A stretch of DNA of 64,000 nt from Bursaphelenchus xylophilus (Eukaryota > Nematoda > Chromadorea > Rhabditida > Aphelenchoididae), in contig CAJFCV020000003.1 of the NCBI GenBank assembly GCA_904066235.2, positions 8,804,001 to 8,868,000 on the forward strand, given 5' to 3'. Under the pieces are notes generated by a model. It searched no databases and was not told the origin of the DNA. It was given only the letters and a program-made list of their open reading frames with translations. Of the stretch, positions 12,001 to 21,600 are shown piece by piece (position 1 is the first letter of the stretch; each line of letters starts with the position of its first letter). The position numbers were made by a program, and so were the translations under genes.

Positions 12001-14414
12001 TGCGGCGCGTCGTCATTACGCCGAGGAGTATTCGACCAGAGACGACCGCTTCCAGGAAGGGTACGCTAAGGGCCTCAGAGATGCGGGCCTCAGCGGCATG
12101 AGCACATCCATGTATAATTTGGCTTCCAGACGTGACAACCCCGGCTTCTCCGCCGGCTACATGCAAGGATTCCGCGACGGAAACTCGGGTGTTTTCGGGG
12201 ATCAAATCACGACCAGCCTGTTGAACCGGCTGGAAGAGCAGTATCCAAACAACGAGGAGTATCGGGCTGGATATGTGGATGGATTCAAGGACGGAGTTGG
12301 TGGAGGAAAGGTTCGTTTTTTGACTTACAAATGGCTTGATAAGGGTCTTGTGGTACTTAGAGGTGGCGGATATAGCGTGTCGACGATAAAATCAATAAAT
12401 TAGGGCCTTTCTTCTAAATAGTGTCCTTTTTTGTCGTGGATTTTTTTATTTCCAAAAACTTTTTGCGGATTCTGCAGTCTCCACTAACATGTACCGAAAT
12501 GAGTTTATTCCCGCTTTCAGAACTACGAATCCAAGGAATTCCACAAGAGTTTGACCGAACTCACCGAGCGTCTGACCACGCTGGAGAAAATCAAGGACAA
12601 CGAGACATTCCACCAGACCAAGATATACCATGTGTACAATCAGAACCCCGAAACTGCCAGTTATACCGCGACGGGTCAGCAGTTGGCTCAGGAGCTCGAT
12701 GAAATTACCTCAGGATCGCGTCGAAGCACGCTGAGAAGACATTACACTCCGGGAGATTATCTGAGATACGGCAGTGAAGCCGAGGGATTCAATAGTTTGG
12801 GTCGAAGCCGCCGCTCCCAGTCGGTCTCAGGGTTGGCTCGAGGTAAGTGGAATTGATGTGAGGTTGAGCTGACGTGCTTCTTAACTTGTGTGCTTCTCAT
12901 GAGTCCTTCTTGTGTGATGTACATTGGTAATGTATTCTTGTCGAAGCAGTTGTGACATATTTTTGTTGAACTAACTCTGTGTGATTCCGTTGGTTTGTTT
13001 AGAAGAGGCCGAGCGACGTCATCATGCCTCAGGAGCATCCCATCATCGAGAAGAGGCCTCCGAAGAACGTCACGAAGAGAGGCAAGAAGAGGGAGCTCAT
13101 GAGACCTACGCTTCATCGTCGAAACGTTACAACTTCAAAAGCCGGTCCGATCTGAACCAACAAGACCGAAGATACGCCTCTCAGACGTTGTTGGATGGCG
13201 CCCGACCCGGCCCCATTGCTTCACACTCAAGAAGAGAGGCGCTGCATTCGTTGCAACGGGAATTGGACAACCTTTCCAGGTCCCCGGCTGGTGGGTACAG
13301 CAGTGATTATGCTCAGGAAACAATCAGATCTCGTGGTGGACAACGGTTGGGTTCTGGATACTCAAATTACGACTATGGTAATTAGCGGGGAAGATGATCA
13401 TGTATACGTGTGAACATGTTAATTGAGTTCATGCTGTGTGAATAACAGCCAAAATTGTAGTCGAACCCCTCAAGTCAAAAATTTTTTTTTTGTGTAGCAC
13501 AGAATGTAATAGGTTGCTGATGCCGTGACTAACACAAACACCATCTAATACCCGCCTAAACTCTAACCTTTCCACCCTTATGACCTCTCCTTTCTGTAGA
13601 CTCCTACAATCGCTCGGATCAACGGTTCGGGTCGTCGGTGAACTTTGCCGAAGAGGCCGAAGCAGCTGCGACAACGTCCAGAGGTGCGAGTGTGATCAAC
13701 ATCGGAGATTCGGGAACATCCGCCATCATTCGACAAAGCGGCAGTGCACGACAAGGCACGGGTTTCTTATAATTTCCACAAAAATTAATCTATTTACAAA
13801 GAGTTTTTGAAAGTTTTCCAAACTTTTCCCTCACAAATTTCCAATTTTCCTCGCACTATCGCTCTGAGATTTCCATTTCCGCGGGCTACGGTATCTCTCA
13901 CTTCCACAACTTGACAGCGATTTGCACTGCGCAATAACACACGAGAATAGACACGCAATAAACGGTGAAATGCTTTAGAAGCGACGGGGCAGAGCTGGGC
14001 CGACGATCTGATCGAGATCGTCAACGAGCCGATGACACACACGCTGCAACGGATGCGTCGCTTCAGCAATTCGCTCTCGAACGTGGATCGAGGTGGTCCC
14101 GCAGGTTAGGGGGTTGAGCAGCGCTGAGCTATGGCCAAAAATATTGTCTTAGAGGGATTAAAATGACTCAAATCAATGTAAAAATACTTTCAGAGTAATT
14201 TTTTGCAGATATGTTGTAATTTCATGATTTTCAGAGACAGGAGGTGGTCAGGTCGAATCCGTCGATGAGAGATATGAACGGTCATATAGAGAGGTAAAAT
14301 TTTGGTCAATCAAAAATTATATTGTTTTCGTTGAATGATGACAATTAAATTTTTTTCTTTCAGGAGTTCCAGGCATCCTCTGGAGCTCATCAGACTAGCT
14401 CCTCCAAGCAGTAG
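1..14414 (+). CDS. let-805: Myotactin-like giant FN3 transmembrane protein (5' end outside window)
   Basis: Exons read by frame: 1-30, 82-154, 197-565, 611-955, (1249-1377), 1653-1791, 1858-2461, 2499-2726, 2766-9845, 9911-10542, 10616-10896, 11353-11458 or 11582-11690, 11756-11816, 11918-12310, 12521-12842, 13003-13377, 13600-13683, 13979-14104, 14235-14293, 14364-14414. Without the bracketed exon this encodes about 3786 residues with no stop. The ectodomain is roughly thirty fibronectin type III domains with repeated W-x-PP and Y-E-V-x-V strands. Then follow one transmembrane helix, a basic stop-transfer (RKRRRERR) and a tail of about 480 residues. Architecture and domain number fit C. elegans LET-805 myotactin, a basal epidermal membrane protein of the fibrous organelles (hemidesmosomes) that couple muscle to cuticle. 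The N-terminus and signal peptide lie upstream of the window. The alternative is another FN3 adhesion receptor, but the tail and tandem FN3 array favour myotactin. Confidence 0.8.
1249..1377 (+). other. let-805: Probable extra (possibly alternative) exon of the myotactin gene
   Basis: Inside the 697-nt gap between exons 611-955 and 1653-1791 lies a 129-nt block after TTTTAAG and before GTTTGT. It is open in the frame set by the upstream phase-1 donor, and its length is a multiple of three, so it can be included or skipped without a frameshift. Its second half has strong C-ending codon use like the flanking exons and encodes CDPRTDFWCREGSNFDGNPD, a two-cysteine segment. A second acceptor at 1254 (CTCGAG) would give a 123-nt exon, also in frame. 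Whether it is constitutive or a cassette cannot be told from sequence. Confidence 0.55.
2640..9110 (+). repeat. let-805: Higher-order repeat of FN3 supermodules
   Basis: FN3 domains recur in a fixed order. Type a begins C-x-x-P-x-x-PP and contains TWNC or TWKC. Type b begins GAPGAV or similar and has an internal cysteine. Type c contains HGxIxxYEYE and a GLDDW-like motif. Type d contains WLPPxPP and an xxLxC...C pair. One or two further domains follow. Type a starts near 2640, 4514, 6351 and 7866. The first two intervals are about 1.84 kb of coding sequence (six domains) and the third about 1.5 kb (five domains). This implies duplication of multi-domain blocks rather than of single domains. 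Confidence 0.7.
2766..9845 (+). other. let-805: Single 7.08-kb coding exon
   Basis: The frame stays open for 7080 nt between acceptor TTTTAG at 2765 and donor GTAAGT at 9846, encoding 2360 residues of tandem FN3 domains. The exons on both sides are short, 30 to 632 nt. Intron loss across the duplicated ectodomain is the simplest explanation. Confidence 0.9.
11353..11458 (+). other. let-805: Alternative transmembrane exon A
   Basis: This 106-nt exon has acceptor TTTCAG and donor GTAAGT. Entered from the phase-1 donor at 10896, it encodes DVDSAFSIIPWRG and then a hydrophobic helix starting IYLLGFLILILFL and ending in a Cys run, leaving phase 2. Joined to 11756 it continues into the basic RKRRRERR stop-transfer. 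If joined to 11582 instead, it would put that exon in a frame without a membrane helix. Confidence 0.8.
11582..11690 (+). other. let-805: Alternative transmembrane exon B
   Basis: This 109-nt exon has acceptor TTTCAG and donor GTAAGA. Entered directly from the donor at 10896, it encodes ETPFLTAGWPWWW followed by a Leu-rich helix ending CCLLAWCLTA. It leaves phase 2 into the exon at 11756. It has the same entry and exit phases as exon A, and its length is also 1 modulo 3. The two therefore substitute for each other, each supplying one membrane anchor. Confidence 0.8.
11945..12298 (+). repeat. let-805: Four GY-rich repeats in the cytoplasmic tail
   Basis: The first tail exon after the stop-transfer contains four copies of a pattern [F/Y]-x-x-G-Y-x-x-G-[Y/L/F]-x-[E/D]: FEDGYRHGYSEAG at 11945, FQEGYAKGLRDAG at 12050, FSAGYMQGFRDGN at 12146 and YRAGYVDGFKDGV at 12260. 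Spacing is 32-38 residues. The function is unknown; the pattern resembles Gly-zipper helical repeats. Confidence 0.75.
13003..14414 (+). other. let-805: Phase-1 cassette exons giving alternative C-termini
   Basis: Exons 13003-13377 (375 nt), 13600-13683 (84 nt) and 13979-14104 (126 nt) all begin and end in phase 1, so any can be skipped in frame. Exon 14235-14293 also begins in phase 1, and 14364-14414 ends with TAG. Reading through the donor at 13378 gives Gly-Asn-stop (TAG at 13383-13385). Reading through the donor at 13684 extends the frame to TAA at 13770-13772. Three C-termini are therefore possible. The tail is rich in Glu, Arg, His and Ser. Confidence 0.65.
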
Positions 14415-14900
14415 ACTTCTCTAATCGCTCTTTGACACGAGTCGAATCCCACAGAAGATGTATCATATCACAACTTCGCATTATCTTTTCAAATTTTCTC
14501 CAGAGTTCTATAAACATCCTCCGTACATTGTCTTCTCATTTACTTTCCATCCGCGAAAAAATGACTTACCAAAACTTATCGACCATTCGATGCTCGTATT
14601 TTACCTTAAACAGCCCCTTGAATTCATCGTTTCGCGGATGGCAACTGATGCCAGTGCTTTTTTTACCATTACTGCCTTGTAACGTACTCTTATCTCTTTT
14701 TCGTACTGCCCTTTCTAACGTCCAATTCGGTGCTTCTTTTTTTGTTGTAATCGATTTCAAGTCCATTTAAAATACTTCACAATTCAAGCATAATCAGGAA
14801 GATGCCGGCATGGCGTCGTCTGTATTGTATTCTCCATGTTAACAGCCATATCTTCGCAGTCTCCGGAGCGGACTGGTCTCTTTCTGTTTGTTTTTTTCTA

Positions 14901-14906
14901 AATAAA
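14901..14906 (+). terminator. Poly(A) signal for myotactin
   Basis: Canonical AATAAA, the first clear one downstream of the TAG at 14414. Confidence 0.5.
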
Positions 14907-15039
14907 TATTTGGAGGTTATGCTTATTGTAATTACAAGTAATAAATACAGTTAGTTATGATGTGGAAAACAGATTAACTGGGGAAATTTCTGAAGTGTCG
15001 GGTCTAGATTTTAGCAATTTTTGAACAAATTTAGAGTTG

Positions 15040-15163
15040 TTTATCATATAAGAAATGCGCGAGCGTCATAGCCCGCGGTTTGCAGAAACAACAGAGATCT
15101 TTTTTGAGCCTTTTATTTTTAAAAGCGAGATTATAGAGTTGCACTTGGAGCACTTCCCTTGTA
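15040..15163. mobile_element. Degenerate MITE fragment
   Basis: The right end, 15141-15160, reads GCACTTGGAGCACTTCCCTT and matches the terminal repeat of the element at 22164-22602. Upstream, GCGCGAGCGTCATAGCCCGC and AACAGAGATCT resemble its interior (GCGCGAGCTAGGATT). Confidence 0.5.
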
Positions 15164-15657
15164 AGGAATTTTAAGGTGGTCTAAGGATGACAAACGCCAC
15201 CGGTTATAGCTATGCTTTGTGCCCGATAAAGGCAAGTTTATACCAGCACAGCCAAAGCAGAAATTCTTGGCAGCAATTATGAACGAGAATTGTCGATGAA
15301 TCACTTGAAAACGTCACAACTCTGCAACAAACTTCTTCGACTGCTCCTTAATGAGTCACCCACTGTTATCGTCATTGATAAAAAGACAAAATCCAACTCC
15401 TCTTTTATGCATGCAATATGTGAATTCCCTTAAATTTATGTGTATATTTAAATAACTGACGTGATCAAAGACACACAATCAACACGCAAATGTTCTGGCC
15501 ATTTGATCCGTTATTTTAGCGTAGGCCTTGATCTACTACTCCAAACACAGAACGATTTGTGTTTTCTGATTAATTACTATATAAAAAAGTGCTTGTGCTT
15601 TGAGGGAAAAAGCAAGGCCCTTATCAATCAGCTTTTTGTTCTTGTATCAAAAAAACA

Positions 15658-15668
15658 TTCAGAATAGC
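15658..15668 (+). promoter_or_regulatory. Probable trans-splice acceptor before the ABCA start
   Basis: ATTCAG ends at 15662, only six bases before the ATG at 15669, with no plausible upstream coding exon. This is the usual configuration of a nematode spliced-leader acceptor. Confidence 0.5.
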
Positions 15669-18600
15669 ATGAGTGCCCTCCGGCAGTTTCGTCTGCTCTT
15701 GTGGAAGAATCTTCTGGTCCAATGGCGATCGCCGATCTTCACAACTCTGGAGTTGGTGATTCCCTTGATCCTGATCGGGCTGACTTTTGGATTGATGCTT
15801 GGGGTAAGGAAATTTTGGGGGTTGAAAATGGGTATCAGCTGGAAGAAAGAGCTCTCAATAGGGGCTTTTTATTTGATAAAAAATTAAAGTGCAAGGACTC
15901 TAAGTACGACGTTCAGATTTTAATGAAAGGTGACGCTAATTTAGGCCAATCTATAATATTCAAAAAAGAAGTGTCGTATTATTAGCCCATTTTCCAGAAA
16001 AACTAATTTTTTTATTCGGAATTTTGTGAATTTGACACTTTTTGCGAATCTACCCAAGAAAAATTTCAGCCTTTTTCTACCTAGAGTTTACTTTTTCAAG
16101 ATCGTATACAATCACAATGAAAAAATAATACTTTGCTGAAATGGTCAAGACGGCCTTTTTTGACGACTTGGAGCCGATAAAAAAGAGCTTTATGAAAAAA
16201 ATCACGAATTTATTGCTTTCAAAAAACTTATGACCACCCATTTAGTTACGTGACACATACGAAAACTCGTACAACACAACAACATTTCCGTCATGGTATG
16301 TAACGGGACGGGCATTCGATTTGATCTCAACCACACCAAAGCCTGGAAACAAAACTGTAAGGAACATAGTACTTTGACTTTTATGGCATCAATATTTTTA
16401 AGGACACAATCCTGCCATTGGACGTGTTCGTGACCGGTGAAGTCCCGTCATGTCCAATGTTGAGAATTGAGAAGAACAATGAGAGCGATTTTACAATCGG
16501 AATTGAATTTGCATATGCCCCGAATGACACGAGTATCAATGACGTCATGGAGAATGTTAGAGTAGGGTTTTCAGTTTTTGATTAAATGACATCATTTGAT
16601 ATTGATTAGGAAAGTGTCGAAAGTGCGACGCTCAATTTTTTTATTAACTTTTGTGTATATGTTCATCATAAGTCAAATATTTGCATTACAAATTTTAGCA
16701 TCGATACAGCGAAAAAGATCTTACCAAAGCCTTAAAAACGATTCCTGGCGTAGAGATGGAGATGCTGAAGAATCTGACAATTTCTGTGGAATCTGAGGTT
16801 AAAGGTATTTTTGATATCTGCCATGCTCTCTTATTTCAGGGTTCGAAACGGAAGCCGATCTAGTTGATTACATGACACAATCGTTCACCCATCAGTGCAA
16901 CAACCCGCTGTTAGCTGGCGTTGTGTTTGACAGCACGTTAAACTTGTCTTCCTTCGATTCAACAACGAATATTCAATACAAGATTCGTCTAGCCAATACC
17001 AAGCGCAGATTTCGCGACTTTGCTCAAGGCATTTTCCCATGGGATACGAAGCAATTGTTCTCGGTTCTGGCGTTCTCTGGACCGATTGGGAAAGGGTATC
17101 GGACCGGTGGAAACCCGGGTTATTGGGCGGAGGGATTCTTGACAATACAACATGCAATTCATCTGAGTGTCATGGAGTATGTGGATGGAAAGAGGAGCAG
17201 TTTGCTAGAAGATGTCCTCCAGGAAAGGGTCATTAAGGTAGGTCATCTTGGAATGGCTAAACAGGGGCTTTTTGACCGTTTATTCTGATCGCATGGACAA
17301 ACATTGCATACAATACAGATAGTATGTACAATTTTAAACTTTCAGCTGAAACGTTTCCCCTTTCCACCGTATTCCAAGAAGATTATCGAGATTGGCGCCC
17401 TCTTCTTGCCTACCGTTTTCGCTTTTTCAATGATGAGCAGTGTTGTGTACATCGTGCGAAATGTGGTCATGGAAAAAGAGAACCGCCTAAAGGTACGTTC
17501 AATATGATAACTGACAAGTCTTGTTCCTTATCATGAAGATGGGTCAGCAAGATTACAAGTTTAATTTGTGTAAATGCGCCTCACCAAGAAATCGACCGTT
17601 TTTTGCAAATCATACATCAAGTTCATCCTCCTTTGACCCATATAATTCGCAAAATTATTAATGCCCTCAGGGTTTTTATAAAGTTAGAACTGGGAAAGTG
17701 CGAAAAATTGCCAAAGAACGGTCGTAAAAAAGTAAAAAAGTCTTGAATTTGGAAATACCCTATAGGCTCAAAGACTTGATAGATTGTTTTGCAAAAAGCA
17801 ACACTCCAATGCTCAATTTGATATCTAATTCATAAGAAACGATCCATTTGATGATGAGTTATGACTATAACAAGCTTGCCACCTTTTGCTGACCCACCAT
17901 GGATTACAAACTTGTTTAGGAATACATGAAGGTGATGGGGATGCATTCCTGGATTGACTGGGCCGCTCATTTTGTCGGGAATTATGCAAAAATGCTGCTT
18001 ACTGTAATCGTATCCACAATACTCATGGCTTTCGTCGCTGAGAACACGGATATAACAATCATATTTGTGTTATTAGCATTTTACGCATTTACTGCCACTT
18101 ACTTCGCCTTGGCCGTATCTACATTCGCCAATTCGGGTAATCATTTCGAAGATTTATTGCCGATTTCTACGAAAATGTTTAGCTTTGTTGATCTTTAGGT
18201 ACTGCTGGAATTTTAATGGCAGTTGTTGGGTGGATCATTTTATTTTTCTGGTCAACTTTCTTCTCATCGATTGACATTCAACAACCACATACTTATCAAG
18301 CTCAATTGCTCAACTGTCTCAATCCGAATATTGCGTTATCAATGGGACTTAGCATGTTGGCTCAGTACGAAACTCAAGGTGATTACTAAAGTCAACTTAC
18401 TTTTTATTTTAAAAGTTTTAGACCACTCAGCAAGGAATGAGTGGCACGTTTTTTTTGAGTATAGCTCACAACTCGTTATCTATTTTTGTCATCAATGTAC
18501 TATATTGACCTTTGAGGCCAAAATTTTTAGATTGTGTAATTCCTAAACCTACCTATGCCCTAAAGGCCTTTTAACACTTGAAATGGAAAAAAATCGGATT

Positions 18601-21600
18601 AGTCAGACAGAAGGACCGTATTTTTTGCATTTCTCGTCATGTGTAAATCGTAATTATTCTGGTTCTTTGTATATAGAGCTAAAAAATAGAAAATAAATAC
18701 GGTTTGAAATGGGACCTTTAGGGACCAGTTCGATGCATAAGTTAAAAAAAAAAAAAAAAAAAAAAAACTGCCCACAGATGCTCAGCAACCCAAAACAGAA
18801 CCAAAATTTCTCACGCCCACTTTTGAGTTTCGTCATGAACAAAGTGTCGCAATTGACAAAAGTAATAGAATTATTCCAAAAAAGATTTTATTTTTTTATT
18901 GCGTAATTGCCACAGAAAGGTTGCAACATTTACTCTACCATACATTGCAGTATTCCTAATTTTACAGCCCATGGAATGAAATGGCATCAAATCAACACCC
19001 CTCCCTCTCCAGATCAACATTTTACAATGCTCCAAATCCTCATGGCTCTACTGGTTGATGGCTTTATTTTGATGATAATCACTTGGTATGTGGAAGCCGT
19101 CAATCCGAAATCTGAAGGCCTCACTCAAAAGCCGTACTTCTTTGTTTTGGTAGGTATAACATAGGTTCCAAATAGTGTTATTTTAGCCCTCTTATTGGTT
19201 CCCATCCTTGGCAAGGAAAGCGCCAAAGAACAGCGAAGTAAATGGAATAGACAACAGCCGAGCTAACGTCGAAGCCGAGCCTTCTTATAGGCCAACAATC
19301 AGAGTGACAGGGCTCACCAAGATTTACAATGCTGGCTGCAGCTGGTTTACCAGCAAATCGGTAAGATATCCAAGCATTTTTTAAGAATAAAAACGCCTCT
19401 ATAATTGAGCAATATTCTTACAGAAACAAAAAATCGCTGTTGACAAGCTCACTCTGAACATGTACGAAGGCCATTGCACCGCCTTATTGGGTCATAACGG
19501 AGCTGGAAAGTCGACGACCTTTTCAATGCTTTGCGGTCTTATTGACAGTACAAGCGGGACCGCCTACATCAACGATTATGACATTAGAACGGCCATGCCG
19601 ATGATCCGAAAACAACTGGGCTTCTGTCCGCAATATAATATTCTGGTGGACCAGATGACTGTGATGGAGCATTTGGAATTCTTCAGCAAAGTCAAGAACA
19701 GAGGGTGGGAGCCGGAAGAAGCGCTGAGATTGCTGCGACAACTGAAATTGGAGAACAAAAAGGATGACTTTGCTGGGAAGTTGTCTGGAGGTCAGAAGAG
19801 GAAGCTGAGTTTGTGCATCGCGCTTATTGGCGGGTCTGAGGTAAGTAGGTGCATTTTTAAAGCTCTTTAGGCAGCCGTTTCTGAAATATTTGTATAAGAA
19901 CTGTCCAAGATGATATAAATTAAACTTGGGCAGCTCAAAAAATTTTTATATTTTCCAGATAGTAATGCTAGACGAACCAACCTCCGGAATGGATCCGGGA
20001 GCCCGTCATGAAGCCTGGACTCTGATTCAGAAAGAGAAAAGGAACCGGACCATCTTACTGACCACACATTACATGGAGGAAGCGGATCTGCTCGGAGATC
20101 GAATAGCCATTATGGCCAATGGACAGCTTCAATGTTGTGGGTCAAGTCTTTTCCTGAAGAAGCATTATGGTGCTGGTTATCATGTGGTCGTTGTAATGGA
20201 GTCCAAGAAGGAAGGGGAGGAAAACAAAGTGGACAAGTTGAGGAGGTTCTTGGCCACCTTGAGCGAGAACATTGTATTCCAGTCGATCACTGGAAATGAG
20301 CTGACATTTTTATTGCCTAACGAAGAGAGACCAAGGTAGAAAAGTGTTATTAAAGTATAGTAATATTTGTAGATTCCCCAAGATTTTTGGTGACTTGGAA
20401 GATAAGCAGTCGGAATTGGGAATTCAGTCGTTTGGAGTGTCGATTACAACCATGGAAGAGGTCTTTTTGAAGTGAGAGTTTAGAAAATTCCCAAATTTGT
20501 TACTGCGGCTTGGAGTGTATGAAACATTGAAATTTTAGAGTGAACAATATAGCTGAAGGATCGACTTCAACCGAAGTTATTGATGATACAAACATCGCGA
20601 AGGGATTGAATGAACTGAGAAGTAAGTAAAATTGAAGGGAATTTGGTTGCTTTCTATTCATCAAATAATGATTTGATTGCATCCTTGCAGACTCCCAAGA
20701 CAGCATCCGTCATTCTGGAGTGCATCTTTTACTCCACCAATCAAAAGCATTGCTCTTCTCGAAACTCATGTATTACAAAGCCCAATTCAAACAAGTTGTT
20801 GTTCAAATAATCGTCCCAGTCCTTTATATGGCATTGTTTGTTTGGACCGCGACAACATTTCCCAATGCTGAAGAACAAGATCCGTTGACGATTGATTACA
20901 GTAGCTTTAGCATCGATGAGCCCGCCAATATCATTGTGAATTCGTTGAACACAGATCTTCCAAGGTAGAGCAATATTGGAAACTTCGAATCCTGTATTTT
21001 AGACGGATAAACAGCACGTTGGATATGTGGGACCCGGAGCTTCCACGGGTTGTAAATTACGTAACGAATATTACAGCTGGGCTGGAAAATCTTACGGAAA
21101 TTATCGCCGGAACATGTCATGAAGTGAGTGCAGAAAAAGACTTTATATTTGAGGCTTCCAATAACTTGATGAGATTCCTTAATTTTAGCAAGGAACTCGC
21201 CGTTTTGGCCTCCACAATCCTGTCGCGATCGAAGAGAAATCCAGGACTTTTATGGAAACAATCGAAGTAACATTTATGACCGGTCTCTTCAATAACTTTG
21301 CCTTGCATTCTCCACCGTTGGCCGTCAGTCTCGTGGATTCTGTTCTTTTCCAAAGAACGGTCAACAGGAGTATTGCATTTACTGTAAGTTTGTCGTCTAT
21401 GGGCCTTACCAGGCATATGCTGCAGGAGCTTGCTTTCAATTTATTCCTTAAAAACCCCAAGTCTTTTTCAAATTTAAGATATTAAAATTGTCTTCCTAGC
21501 GAAATACACACCGAATTGTAAGCATTACTTTTTATTTTTTTGTTTTTTCGACACGACCGGCGGCGGAAAAAACGTTTGAAACGCTGTGCATAGCTCTTTT

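Larger units (their letters stand above)
14415..15668. other. Intergenic: myotactin 3' UTR and ABCA 5' flank
   Basis: A poly(A) signal AATAAA lies at 14901-14906, about 490 nt after the stop, so the first part is probably 3' UTR. The rest is AT-rich with a decayed MITE fragment (15040-15163). No further coding or RNA gene was seen. Confidence 0.6.

Noticed and set aside
13383..13385. TAG as the sole end of the myotactin gene
   Set aside because: Well-formed phase-1 exons continue to 14414, so it is kept only as a possible alternative stop.
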